64,000 bases of DNA from Streptomyces sp. NBC_01351. GTDB taxonomy: Bacteria > Actinomycetota > Actinomycetes > Streptomycetales > Streptomycetaceae. Position 1 is the stretch's first letter. Each line of letters begins with the position of its first letter. Location of the stretch: NCBI RefSeq assembly GCF_036237315.1, contig NZ_CP108356.1:5957501-6021500 (forward strand), written 5' to 3'. Both the position numbers and the translations under genes were made by a program. Positions 27,041-35,313 of the stretch are shown piece by piece. The notes beneath the pieces were generated by a model. The model had not been told where the DNA came from. It worked only from the letters and a program-made list of their open reading frames with translations, and did not search any database.

Positions 27041-27563
27041 GCCGGTCCAGCCGCTTCTCCAGCAGGATCACCCCGTAGACCCTGCCGTCCTTCCCCACCT
27101 TGTTGGGGAGCTCCCCGGCCACCCGGTAGCCCGCGCCCTGGTAGTACGCGAGCAGCCGGGGGTTGGTGGAGACGCAGTCCAGCCGTGCCCGCTCCCGCCC
27201 GGTCCCCGCGATCCGCCGCTCGGCGTGTTCGAGCATGCGGCGCCCGGATCCGGCGGGCGCGGCCTCGCGTTCCACCATCAGCCGGTGCACGTATCCCGCC
27301 ACGGGCGGCTGCACGCCCCAGGCCTCTTCGTCGGACCACCACAGCTCGTACGCCCCGACCACCCGCCCGTCGGCGTCCCCGGCGAGCCACACCTCCCCGT
27401 CGCGCATCCGCGCGCGGAAGTGGTCGCCGTCCTTGTCACCGGGCTTCCACTGGTCGATCCCGTTGGCCCGCATCCACTCGGCCGCCTGGTCGTACAGGGC
27501 GACCAGCGTGCCGGCGTCCTTCTCCTCCGCCTGCCGGAACAAGATCCCGTCGTCAATGATCAC
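27027..27563 (-). CDS. GNAT family N-acetyltransferase
   Basis: A 178-residue cytoplasmic protein. It has the N-terminal 'ILFRQAEEKDAGTLVALYDQ', the beta-4 segment 'AGYVHRLMVEREAA', the acetyl-CoA pyrophosphate loop 'AAPAGSGRRMLEHAER' (variant of Q/RxxGxG/A) and the final 'LAYYQGAGYRVAGEL'. It transfers acetyl from acetyl-CoA to an amine of unknown identity. It converges on pulA with a 14-nt overlap of the coding ends. ATG 27563 is immediately upstream of 'IIDDGILFRQAE'; the ribosome site is weak. Confidence 0.82.
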   Translation of the reverse strand: MIIDDGILFRQAEEKDAGTLVALYDQAAEWMRANGIDQWKPGDKDGDHFRARMRDGEVWLAGDADGRVVGAYELWWSDEEAWGVQPPVAGYVHRLMVEREAAPAGSGRRMLEHAERRIAGTGRERARLDCVSTNPRLLAYYQGAGYRVAGELPNKVGKDGRVYGVILLEKRLDRLTVV

Positions 27564-27588
27564 GCGGACATTATTGCCACAAGCAAGA

Positions 27589-28305
27589 TCACCGCGGACC
27601 GGGCACCCCGGCCGGAACCAGCGCGGCCAGTCGCCCGACCAGCTCCCCGAACGGCCCGTCGGCAGGCTCGTCGACCAGGATCCGTACGAGGATCCCCGCC
27701 ATCTCCGCGTCGTACGCGGCGCTCACCGCGGCCAGCGCGGCGAAGTCGTGCACCAGCTGCAGCTCCAGCTCGGCCCGCGGGATCCGGCGGCCGTCCAGCC
27801 AGATCAGCGCGGTGGACTCGGCCAGCGACACCCAGGACCGCACCACGAGTTCCAGACGGGCCGGCGGATCCTCCACGCCGATGCCCAGGTGGGTGAGGAT
27901 CTGCTCGTACGCCGCCTGCCGGACCTCGTCGATCATGGCGTTGGTCCGGCTGCTCCCGGCCGCCGGACCGCCCCGCATCAGCGCCGAGAAGCCCGGCCCG
28001 TGCTCGTCGACGAAGGCGAAGAACCGCCCCATGACGCGCAGCAGACGCGCCCCGAGCGGCCCTTCCCGGGGCTCGTCGAACCGCGCCGCCAGCTCGTCGG
28101 CCGCCCGGCGCAGCGCGGCCTCGTACAGGCTCAGCTTGCCGGGGAAGTAGTGGTAGACCAGCGGCCGGGATATCCCCGCGGCCGCCGCGATCTCGTCTAT
28201 GGACACGTCGTCGGGCGAGCGGTGGCTGAACAGCTCCAGGGCAACCCCGATCAGCTGCTGCCGCCGCTCCTCGACACCCATCCTGCGCCGCACGCCGGTT
28301 GTCAT
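27589..28305 (-). CDS. TetR family transcriptional regulator
   Basis: A 238-residue repressor candidate. The DNA-binding domain reads 'RRQQLIGVALELFSHRSPDD', 'VSIDEIAAAAGISRPLVYHY' and 'FPGKLSLYEAAL', a textbook TetR pattern. The C-terminal half is the ligand pocket. ATG 28305 is preferred to GTG 28314 because an AGGG site lies 9 nt ahead. It is downstream of the ferredoxin-reductase and PF10118 genes on the same strand (24-nt gap), and is therefore likely co-transcribed and autoregulatory for that small redox operon. Confidence 0.85.
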   Translation of the reverse strand: MTTGVRRRMGVEERRQQLIGVALELFSHRSPDDVSIDEIAAAAGISRPLVYHYFPGKLSLYEAALRRAADELAARFDEPREGPLGARLLRVMGRFFAFVDEHGPGFSALMRGGPAAGSSRTNAMIDEVRQAAYEQILTHLGIGVEDPPARLELVVRSWVSLAESTALIWLDGRRIPRAELELQLVHDFAALAAVSAAYDAEMAGILVRILVDEPADGPFGELVGRLAALVPAGVPGPR

Positions 28306-28329
28306 GCGGGACACCCTACTTCGGACAGG

Positions 28330-29376
28330 TCAGAGGTCCAGGACGAGGCGGTTCCCCTTCGCGCGCGAGACGCACAGCAGCATCGAGTCCTCGCGCTCGC
28401 CGTCCGTGAGGAGATTGTCGCGGTGGTCCACCTCGCCCGCCAGGACCCGGTGTTGGCAGGTGCCGCAGAAGCCCTGCTCGCAGGAGTAGGGCGTGGCGGG
28501 CAGCTCCCGGCGGACCGCCGCCAGGGTGGTCTCGTCCGGGGCGACCTCGATCTCGCGCCCCGAGCGGTGGAGTTCGACCGTGAAGGGCTGCGCGGGGCCG
28601 GGGGCCGACACGGGGCTGAAGCGCTCCAGGTGGACCGCCGCCGGGTCCGGGGCCGCCGCCGTGACGGCCGCCATCAGGGGGTCGGGGCCGCAGCAGTAGA
28701 CCGGCGTGCCGGGTGGGATGCCGGCGAGGGCGGAGAGGTCGGGCAGGCCCGTCTCGTCCTCCGGGGCGAGCGTGACCCGGTCCCGGTACGCCGCCAGTTC
28801 GGCGAGGAACGGCATCGAGGCGCGAGAGCGGCCCCCGTAGAGCAGGGTCCAGTCGGCGCCCGCCGCCGTGGCGGCCCGGAGCATAGGGAGGATCGGGGTG
28901 ATCCCGATGCCGCCCGCGACGAATGCGTACGAGGGCGCCGGGACCAGCTCGAACCGGTTGCGCGGCGGCCGCAATTCCAGCTCCGCGCCCTCCACCAGCT
29001 GGGCGTGGGCCTCGCGGGATCCGCCCCGGCCGTCCTCGATCAGCCGGATCGCGATCGTGTACCGGCCGGAGTCCGCCGGGTCCCCGCACAGGGAGTACTG
29101 GCGGACCAGCCCCGAGGGCAGGGTGATGTCCACGTGCGCGCCCGGGGCCCACGCCGGGAGGTCGGCCGCCTCCACGGTCAGCTGCAGCACGCCCGCCGCG
29201 GGCTCCGTACGGGAGACGATCAGCGCGCGCAGCGTGCGGCGCGGGGAGTAGCCGGAGACCGGGGTCTCCAGGGCGGGCAGCGGCCAGAGCGGGGACTTCC
29301 CGATCCGGCGGCTCAGCGCGCGCTTCGCGACCCAGGCCGCCCCGACGGCGGCGGTGACGGTGAGGGCGCGCCTCAT
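28330..29376 (-). CDS. Ferredoxin reductase-type oxidoreductase (FAD/NAD + C-terminal 2Fe-2S)
   Basis: A 348-residue electron-transfer protein. After an N-terminal hydrophobic stretch it has an FAD-binding barrel with 'RQYSLCGDP' (RxYS), an NAD(P)-binding part ('YAFVAGGIGITPILPML', 'CCGPDPLMAAV') and a plant-type 2Fe-2S domain with 'YSCEQGFCGTCQHRVL...MLLC' (four Cys). This order is that of phthalate dioxygenase reductase/VanB-like proteins that pass electrons from NAD(P)H to an oxygenase. Its ATG overlaps the stop of the PF10118 gene by 4 nt, so the two are co-translated and probably partners. Confidence 0.88.
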   Translation of the reverse strand: MRRALTVTAAVGAAWVAKRALSRRIGKSPLWPLPALETPVSGYSPRRTLRALIVSRTEPAAGVLQLTVEAADLPAWAPGAHVDITLPSGLVRQYSLCGDPADSGRYTIAIRLIEDGRGGSREAHAQLVEGAELELRPPRNRFELVPAPSYAFVAGGIGITPILPMLRAATAAGADWTLLYGGRSRASMPFLAELAAYRDRVTLAPEDETGLPDLSALAGIPPGTPVYCCGPDPLMAAVTAAAPDPAAVHLERFSPVSAPGPAQPFTVELHRSGREIEVAPDETTLAAVRRELPATPYSCEQGFCGTCQHRVLAGEVDHRDNLLTDGEREDSMLLCVSRAKGNRLVLDL

Positions 29377-30296
29377 GCCTGCACCCCGCCGTGCCGGCCC
29401 TGCCCGCCCTGCCCGCCGTTGGCTCCGGGGGAGGAGGCGAGGTAGGCCACCGCCTGCGCCGTCGAGCCCTCCTGCGAGGGGTGGTACGTACGGGAGAGGT
29501 ACTTCGGGATGGACTTCAGCATCGCGCCCGTGGAGGGCAGTACGCCCTGCTGCCCGGCCCGGAAGAACTGCCCGAAGGAGGCCTTGCCGTCCACCAGGTG
29601 GGGGTCGTTCTCCATGAAGAAGCGCACCCCGCGCTGCCACAGGAACACCAGCGCCGAGAAGGCGGTGGCCCACGTGCGGGCCCGGCGGCGGTAGTTGCCG
29701 TCGAGGTGCATGAACAGGTCGAAGGCCACCGAGCGGTGCTCGACCTCCTCCGCCCCGTGCCAGCGCAGCAGGTCGAGCATCATCGGGTCGGCGCCCCGCC
29801 GGTCGAGCTCCTTCGCGTTGAGCACCCAGTCGCCGAGGAACGCCGTGTAGTGCTCGATCGCCGCGATCATCGCGACCCGCTCCATCAGCCACCAGCGGCG
29901 CGCCTTGCCGGGCGGCAGGGTCCGGTCGCCCAGCAGCTTCTCGAACAGCCAGTCCACCTGCGCCGTGTACGGGGTCGGGTCCAGGTCGAGCCGCTTCAGG
30001 TGGGGGAGCACGTCGTCGTGCGCGGCGGCGTGCATGGCCTCCTGGCCGATGAAGCCGACGACGTCCGCGCGCAGCTGCTCGTCCTCGATGTAGGGGAGCA
30101 CCTGCTTGTAGACGTGCACGAACCACCGCTCGCCGGCCGGCAGCAACAGGTGCAGCACATTGATCATGTGCCCGGCGAAGGGGTCGTTGGGCAGCCAGTG
30201 GAGCGGGGTGTCCTCCCAGCGGAAGGACACGTTGCGGGGGTTCAGGTCTATGTGTTCCGACGCCACGGGGGCGGGCGCGAGCGGCGTATTAGACAT
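29373..30296 (-). CDS. Metal-dependent hydrolase family (PF10118) protein, putative diiron enzyme
   Basis: A 307-residue protein annotated in the family 'predicted metal-dependent hydrolase'. The sequence shows Glu56 (AGERWFVHV), Glu86-x-x-His89 (GQEAMHAAAH), Glu148-His149 (AAIEHYTAF) and Glu184-x-x-His187 (GAEEVEHRSV). This Glu / ExxH / Glu / ExxH spacing is what carboxylate-bridged diiron helical bundles use. With a ferredoxin reductase translationally coupled downstream, an oxidase or oxygenase activity is more plausible to me than hydrolysis; this is inference. The substrate is unknown, perhaps a lipid or hydrophobic compound. The Gly-rich C-terminal tail (GANGGQGGQGRHGG) is probably disordered. 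It is first in the operon with the reductase and TetR. Confidence 0.8.
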   Translation of the reverse strand: MSNTPLAPAPVASEHIDLNPRNVSFRWEDTPLHWLPNDPFAGHMINVLHLLLPAGERWFVHVYKQVLPYIEDEQLRADVVGFIGQEAMHAAAHDDVLPHLKRLDLDPTPYTAQVDWLFEKLLGDRTLPPGKARRWWLMERVAMIAAIEHYTAFLGDWVLNAKELDRRGADPMMLDLLRWHGAEEVEHRSVAFDLFMHLDGNYRRRARTWATAFSALVFLWQRGVRFFMENDPHLVDGKASFGQFFRAGQQGVLPSTGAMLKSIPKYLSRTYHPSQEGSTAQAVAYLASSPGANGGQGGQGRHGGVQA

Positions 30297-30424
30297 GGCG
30301 TCAATGTACTGATGGGTAGGAGGGAGGAAAAGCCCTCTGTATCCATTTCCTGCGGGCGGGGGCCTGCGCGCCGCGCCGCCCCGCCGGGGCGTGACGCGGC
30401 GCCCGGTACTTCGTCGGTCACGGC

Positions 30425-30778
30425 ATGAAGATCAAGAATATGCCGGTGACCGGCCTCGCGACCGCTGCCGCCCTCGGCGCCATGGCCCCCGTGGCCTCCG
30501 CCGACTCGGGCGCGCCCGTGGGCGACGAGAACATCGGGGCGGCGACCGCGACGGCGGGTGCGTTCGGCGCGGCGCACGACAACCTCGACTTCAACCACAT
30601 CGCGGACCGCTGGAACATCGAGGTCCTGAACAACTCCCCGGTCGCCAACGACCTGACCCAGGGCGCCGGCGGCGGCGAAACCGTCTGGGGCACCGCGGAG
30701 TCCCAGGAGTCCGTGCCCGACCTCGCGAACGTCACCGACAGCGTCAACGAGACGGGCCGAAAAGTACTCGCGTCCTGA
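30425..30778 (+). CDS. Small secreted protein of unknown function
   Basis: A 117-residue protein with a signal peptide (MKIKNMPVTGLATAAALGAM then APVASA, cleavage near residue 26). The mature ~90 residues are acidic and Gly/Asn/Ala-rich, without Cys and without a recognised domain: 'GAATATAGAFGAAHDNLDFN', 'IADRWNIEVLNNSPVANDLT'. It is not a chaplin, since it lacks the GN.hG pattern and Cys pair. Coding usage is normal and a strong terminator follows, so it is likely a real gene. The ribosome site before ATG 30425 is weak. Confidence 0.65.
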   Translation: MKIKNMPVTGLATAAALGAMAPVASADSGAPVGDENIGAATATAGAFGAAHDNLDFNHIADRWNIEVLNNSPVANDLTQGAGGGETVWGTAESQESVPDLANVTDSVNETGRKVLAS

Positions 30779-30827
30779 CCGCCGCGCCCGCGCCGCCGCG
30801 CCCTCGTCACGGCGCACCGTCGTCAAA

Positions 30828-30861
30828 GGGCTCTGCTCCGGTGGTCGCCGGAGCAGAGCCC
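30828..30861. terminator. Bidirectional terminator hairpin
   Basis: Perfect 14-bp arms GGGCTCTGCTCCGG (30828-30841) and CCGGAGCAGAGCCC (30848-30861) with a 6-nt loop, between convergent genes. Confidence 0.85.
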
Positions 30862-30876
30862 TCCTCGTGATCACGG

Positions 30877-32880
30877 CTAGCGCAGCGTCCCCGCCTTCGA
30901 GCCGTCCGTCAGCTTGCCCGACAGGTCGACCTGCGCGCCCGCCGGAGCCTTCACCGCCAGCCGGTTGCCGTTCGCGGAACCGTTCACCCCGCTGCCGGAC
31001 ACCGACAGCGACGTGAACTGCGCGCTGCCCGCCGCCAGTACGTACCACTGGCCCGCGCGGGACTTCCACAGCACGCCCGCCAGCACCCGCGGTTCCCGCG
31101 AACCGCACGCCGGCGATCCCTCCGAACGGGCCGCCTGCGCGGCGAGCGGGGCGCCCGGGGCCAGGAACTGCGCCTGCACCCGGTCCGCCGCGCCCGCCCA
31201 GGTCTCGGCCCGCGTGCACAGCCAGGTCGCCGTGCCGTCCCCCTCCGGCAGCGGCTGCTTCGCGTACGTCCAGGCGTTGACCGTGCGGACCCCGTGCGAG
31301 CGGACCGAGGGCAGCAGGCACGCGATCCGCGACCAGTCGGCCAGCTCCGCGGCCTCCGACACGTTGCGCTCCGCACCCGGCGCGCCCGAGGTCAGCCGGG
31401 CCGGGGTCAGTTCGCCGAGGTCGGTGATCAGCCGGGTGGCGCCGTCGCCGGTCAGGGCCAGCGCGTTCCAGCTCGTACAGCTGCCCGCCGGGGCGGGGCT
31501 CTGCACCGGCTGGGTGACCCCGTCCGGGCTCGGCTTCAGCACCACCGGGGCCTCGCCCGGCTTGAGCAGGTCCCGCAGGGCCGCGCCCGTGACCCAGGGG
31601 GCGGTCAGGTAGCGGACGTTGCCGTCGACCCGGCTCAGCACCAGCGCGGTCGCGGTGTCCGCCGAGGCGCCGTCGGTCCGGGCGAAGTCGAGGGCGGCGC
31701 CGGCGGACCCCGTACGCGGTTCGGCGTAACGGACCACGCGCAGGCCGTCGTACAGCAGGACCACGACGGCCTGGTCGACGACGCCCGCGAACAGCAGCTG
31801 CGCCGGCCCCATCGGCGGACCGGAGGGCGTGCCCGGGGTGGCCGAGACGACGACGGAGGCGCCGGGCCGGGCCCAGACGGCCAGCGCCCGCCGCAGCAGT
31901 GCGGTGTCGGCGAGCCGGTCGCCGCGGGCGGGCCAGGTGGAGAAGTCCGTACGGGAGGACGCGCGCCAGAGCGCTGCCTCGGCGCGCACCAGCTGCGCGG
32001 GGTCCAGGGCCTGCTCGGCCGCGGCGTTGCGGGAGTACAGGGGTGCGGCCGCGCCGTCCGAGCCCCAGCCCCCGCCGGGCAGTGCGAGCAGCGTCCCGCA
32101 CACGGCGAGCGCGGCCCCGGCGGCGAGCGCGGCCCGCGCCAGCCGGCGGCGGCGCAGCAGGTCGGTGGGCCGGGCCTGGAGCACGCACGGGTCGAACTCG
32201 GGGGAGGCGAAGAGGGCGTCGTTCGCGGGATCTCCCGCCCCTGACGACGAGAGCTGTGCGACGGCGGCGTCCGGGTCCGCGACCCCGGCCTCCGCGAGCA
32301 CCCGCAGCACCTCCGGCTCGGGCAGCCGCTCCAGCGCCCGCAGGACGCAGGCGGCCCGTCCGGGCCCGTTCAGGGTGGCCAGCCACTGGTCGAGGGCGAG
32401 CTCCTCGGCCCCGCCCGAGCGGGGGAACAGCCGCAGCCCCCACACCTGGGGGAGCAGCGGCGGGAGCTGCGCGCGACGCGGCAGGGCGCGGAAGGTGAGC
32501 GGAATCCCGGCTTCGAGAGCGCTGCGCAGGACGCGCAGCCGGACGTACGCGTACCCGGCGTCGACCACTTCGCCCGCGCCGCCCGCACCACCGCCGCGCT
32601 GACCGGGGACCCCGCCCGCGGCCGCGCCCTGGCCCCCGCCCGGGATCCCGCCCTGCACCGCCGCTGCGGCCGCCACCGCGTCCCGCCGCCCGCGCGGCAG
32701 CGCGCGCTGGGCCAGCGAGTGGGCGGTGAGTACCCGGCGGTTGCGGCCGAGTGAGGGAGGCAGCACCAGGTAGGCGAGCCGCACCAGCCGTGGATAGTGC
32801 TCGACGATGGCGGCCTCGGCCTGCTCGACGTCGGGCGGCACGGGAGACGGGGGGCGGGTGGCGGTATCCGGCGCAGTCAC
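30877..32880 (-). CDS. Large membrane-anchored protein, unknown function
   Basis: A 667-residue protein with one central transmembrane helix (around residues 240-255, 'ARAALAAGAALAVCGTLLAL'). The cytoplasmic N-terminal part begins 'AEAAIVEHYPRLVRLAYLVL', similar to the start of sigma-70 region 2, and contains 'LALDQWLATLNGPGRAACVL' and 'RLPEPEVLRVLAEAGVADPD', reminiscent of sigma region 4 helices, but degenerate. The ~400-residue extracytoplasmic part has Cys residues and ends in a beta-rich section ('VLAGVLWKSRAGQWYVLAAG'). Such proteins occur widely in Streptomyces; role unknown. A Gly/Ala-rich insert at about residues 75-105 may be a low-complexity linker. It converges on the small secreted protein gene across a terminator. 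Confidence 0.7.
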   Translation of the reverse strand: MTAPDTATRPPSPVPPDVEQAEAAIVEHYPRLVRLAYLVLPPSLGRNRRVLTAHSLAQRALPRGRRDAVAAAAAVQGGIPGGGQGAAAGGVPGQRGGGAGGAGEVVDAGYAYVRLRVLRSALEAGIPLTFRALPRRAQLPPLLPQVWGLRLFPRSGGAEELALDQWLATLNGPGRAACVLRALERLPEPEVLRVLAEAGVADPDAAVAQLSSSGAGDPANDALFASPEFDPCVLQARPTDLLRRRRLARAALAAGAALAVCGTLLALPGGGWGSDGAAAPLYSRNAAAEQALDPAQLVRAEAALWRASSRTDFSTWPARGDRLADTALLRRALAVWARPGASVVVSATPGTPSGPPMGPAQLLFAGVVDQAVVVLLYDGLRVVRYAEPRTGSAGAALDFARTDGASADTATALVLSRVDGNVRYLTAPWVTGAALRDLLKPGEAPVVLKPSPDGVTQPVQSPAPAGSCTSWNALALTGDGATRLITDLGELTPARLTSGAPGAERNVSEAAELADWSRIACLLPSVRSHGVRTVNAWTYAKQPLPEGDGTATWLCTRAETWAGAADRVQAQFLAPGAPLAAQAARSEGSPACGSREPRVLAGVLWKSRAGQWYVLAAGSAQFTSLSVSGSGVNGSANGNRLAVKAPAGAQVDLSGKLTDGSKAGTLR

Positions 32881-32960
32881 GTTCAGCAGAACGAGCGAAT
32901 CGTCGGATGGTCACCCGCCTCCGGCACCCCCGATCGGGTGGACCGCGGGCCTTCGGGCCG

Positions 32961-33755
32961 TCAGGCGATCAGGCGGGCACGCAGCGCCTCGACGGTCTCG
33001 TCGGAGATGCCGAGACCCTCGCGCACGTACTTCTCCATGGAGCCGTAGCGCGTCTCGACCTCGTCGAGCGCGGCCTCCAGGTACGAGGGGAAGACGCCTA
33101 TCAGGGCGAGCGCTATGTCGGGGTCGCCGCCGGCCGCGGTGAAGCCCTCGATCATCGGGGCGAAGGCCTGCTTGACCGCCGGGTTGACCGAGAGGTACTC
33201 GGCCATCAGCGTCTCGTCGTCCGCGCCGAGCAGCGACAGGATGATCGTGGCGCCCCAGCCCGTACGGTCCTTGCCGGCCGTGCAGTGGAAGAGCAGCGGG
33301 CCCGCCTGCGGGTCGGCGACCTCGGTGAGCAGCATCCGGTACGAGGACTGCGCGGAGCCGGAGCTCACGAAGGACCGGTAGACGTCGCCGAACAGGGCCT
33401 GCGCCTTGCCGCCGCCCAGCCGCTCCTCGGCGACCACGGGGTCGGACAGCAGGTCCTTGAGCTGCGCGGCCGCCGGCATCTTGCCGGAGTTCATCTTGTC
33501 CGCCAGGACGTCGCCGACCAGCATCCGCGCCCCGGCCGGCACCCGGTCGGGGTACGAGGCGCGCTCGGCGTCGCTGCGGAAGTCGATGACGGTGGTCAGG
33601 CCCAGTGCGGCCACCGCCGGGTCGGCGTCGAGGTCGAGCCGGTCGAGCTGGCCGGAGCGCAGCACCAGGCCGGGGCGTACGGTGCGGCCGCCGGTCAGCG
33701 GGGTGCCACCGAGGTCGCGGAGGTTGGCGACGGTGGTGGAGGGCGTGGCGGTCAT
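32961..33755 (-). CDS. Tyrosine-protein phosphatase (PTP/IphP-like)
   Basis: A 264-residue cysteine phosphatase. It begins with the typical 'NLRDLGGTPLTGGRTVRPGL' and 'LRSGQLDRL' modules; 'TTVIDFRSDAERASYPD' follows. The P-loop is 'LLFHCTAGKDRTGWGA' (HCxxGKDRTG), a form that in related proteins acts on phosphotyrosine or phosphoinositide. ATG 33755 has GGAG at 8 nt; a longer in-frame start at 33818 (His-rich MHHVNHTNHPHIS) has no ribosome site and nearly touches the upstream rhomboid-like gene. Cytosolic, target unknown. It lies 51 nt downstream of the rhomboid-like gene on the same strand. Confidence 0.88.
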   Translation of the reverse strand: MTATPSTTVANLRDLGGTPLTGGRTVRPGLVLRSGQLDRLDLDADPAVAALGLTTVIDFRSDAERASYPDRVPAGARMLVGDVLADKMNSGKMPAAAQLKDLLSDPVVAEERLGGGKAQALFGDVYRSFVSSGSAQSSYRMLLTEVADPQAGPLLFHCTAGKDRTGWGATIILSLLGADDETLMAEYLSVNPAVKQAFAPMIEGFTAAGGDPDIALALIGVFPSYLEAALDEVETRYGSMEKYVREGLGISDETVEALRARLIA

Positions 33756-33805
33756 CGTGGCGGCTCCGGCGGTAGCGGTAGAGATGTGCGGGTGATTCGT
33801 GTGGT

Positions 33806-34414
33806 TCACGTGATGCATTGAGCGATTCGTGTAATTTTCCGATGTTTCGCGTCGGAAAGACAATCGAGGGCCAGTGAGATCCCGACGCCGATCCCCAGCG
33901 CCGCCAGATGCCCGGCGTCCGTGAAGGTCCGCCCGCGCTTGACCACGGGCGCGGCGGCGAGCGCCAGCAGTCCGGCCCGAGCGGTGGTGCGCACCGCTCC
34001 GCGCGGTAGTGCCGAGGTCAGCGCGCCGAGTACGGCGTTGAACCCGTAGCTCGTCCCCACGTCCAGCGCGCACCGGGTCCGCGGATCGGTTGTCCTGCGC
34101 AGGGCGCCGTACACGAGGAGGGTCGCCGCGGCGTGCCCGAACAGGAACACCGCCGCCGTCCACCAGGCGCCGTACGCGTACTCCGCGTATCCGAGCACCG
34201 CGACGAGCAGCAGTGCGTACGGCAGGGGCATCGGCTCCTCGACGACGAAAGCGCTGGTCAGCAGTGTTTCCCAGCGTCCGGCGGCGAGATTGTCGACATT
34301 CGTCGAGCAGGCCCGGAGCAGCCGCTCCCGCTCCGCCGGCTCGAGTCGGTCCAAGGCGAGTGCCCCGAGCTGGACGCCGCCCGAATACACCACTCCCAGT
34401 GGAATCGGATTCAC
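33806..34414 (-). CDS. Rhomboid-like membrane protein
   Basis: A 202-residue membrane protein with about five hydrophobic segments. It has the rhomboid-like layout of Streptomyces proteins: an extracytoplasmic loop ('LLRACSTNVDNLAAGRWETL'), then 'FLFGHAAATLLVYGALRR', 'DVGTSYGFNAVLGAL' and 'TDAGHLAALGIGVGISLAL'. In active rhomboids the Ser lies in GxSG and a His follows in a later helix. Here 'GTSYGFNAV' and 'DAGHLAAL' occupy those places, so the Ser/His pair may be present although the GxSG is altered to TSYG. Protease activity is uncertain. GTG 34414 has GGAGG only 1 nt away, so the start is not firm. Confidence 0.7.
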   Translation of the reverse strand: MNPIPLGVVYSGGVQLGALALDRLEPAERERLLRACSTNVDNLAAGRWETLLTSAFVVEEPMPLPYALLLVAVLGYAEYAYGAWWTAAVFLFGHAAATLLVYGALRRTTDPRTRCALDVGTSYGFNAVLGALTSALPRGAVRTTARAGLLALAAAPVVKRGRTFTDAGHLAALGIGVGISLALDCLSDAKHRKITRIAQCIT

Positions 34415-34479
34415 GCCTCCATGATCGGATACGGCCCTCTGGCGGGCACCACCGGGCCCCGTGCGAACATGTCCCGGCC

Positions 34480-35235
34480 ATGCCTCTGAACTCCGCGCCG
34501 ATGCGCGCCACGCGGGCCGCGATATTCGCGGCGATGTGCGTCGCTTTGGGTGCGGTGGGGCATTCGTACATGTCCGGTACGGACATCCCCCTCCCGGGGC
34601 TTCTGGGTGCTTTCGCGGTGACCGGCGGGCTGGCCTGGCTGGCCGCCGGGCGGCGTCGCGGGCCCGTGGGGATCACCGCGGGGCTGCTAGCCGTACAGGG
34701 GACCCTTCACCTGGTCTTCTCCGGGAGTCAGGCTGCGCAGACCGTTCCTGTTCTCACCCCCGCTCCGGCTCCGGCTCCCGTGCACCATCACATGCCGGAC
34801 ATGGACATGGGCGTGGACATGGGGGCCGCGGGGGCGATGGGGGCGATGGGCTCCGGAGTCCCCGGCATGGCCGACGCGAGCGGCATGGCCGGCATGGCCG
34901 GCATGGCCGGGCACGGGGGCGTCGGGATGATCGCCGCGCACGTGCTCGCCGGGCTGCTCTGCGCCGCCTGGCTGGCCCGGGGCGAGGCCGCCGTCTTCCG
35001 GCTGGCCCGCACCCTGGGCGCCGCCGCACTGCACGCGGCCCGGCCGCTCGCCCGCGCGTTCGCCCTCGTACGGGCCCGGGTCGCCGCCCTGCCGGCCCCG
35101 CCCGCCTTCCGGCCCCGGTCCGACCGGCCGCGCCGGCTGCGGGGAGCCCTGCACGCGCATGCCGTGGTGCGCCGGGGGCCGCCCGCGTACCGAGCGTTCA
35201 GCACCACGGCCCCCGGCCGCCCTGCCCGCGCCTGA
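34480..35235 (+). CDS. Membrane protein with Met/His-rich segment, possible metal (copper) handling
   Basis: A 251-residue membrane protein. Three hydrophobic segments ('RAAIFAAMCVALGAVGHSYM', 'LLGAFAVTGGLAWLAAG', 'VGITAGLLAVQGTLHLVFSG') precede an external stretch 'VHHHMPDMDMGVDMG' followed by 'MGAMGSGVPGMADASGMAGM', which has over a dozen Met and several His, then another helix ('MIAAHVLAGLLCAAWLA') and a basic, Arg/Pro-rich tail. Met/His clusters of this kind bind copper(I) in periplasmic and membrane proteins. The gene is 78 nt upstream of a PepSY-domain membrane protein on the same strand, and the pair is common in actinobacteria. Metal specificity is inference. The ribosome site at ATG 34480 is weak. 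Confidence 0.78.
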   Translation: MPLNSAPMRATRAAIFAAMCVALGAVGHSYMSGTDIPLPGLLGAFAVTGGLAWLAAGRRRGPVGITAGLLAVQGTLHLVFSGSQAAQTVPVLTPAPAPAPVHHHMPDMDMGVDMGAAGAMGAMGSGVPGMADASGMAGMAGMAGHGGVGMIAAHVLAGLLCAAWLARGEAAVFRLARTLGAAALHAARPLARAFALVRARVAALPAPPAFRPRSDRPRRLRGALHAHAVVRRGPPAYRAFSTTAPGRPARA

Positions 35236-35313
35236 CCGGCGCACTCCTCGGCGAGGAGGAGGCGAGACCCGGGGTCGCTTCCCCCATGTCTTCGCCAACC
35301 CCTAGGACTCGAC

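Noticed and set aside
32961-34676. Long minus-strand frame joining the tyrosine phosphatase with upstream sequence
   Set aside because: Upstream part overlaps the rhomboid-like gene in another frame; the phosphatase has its own start at 33755.
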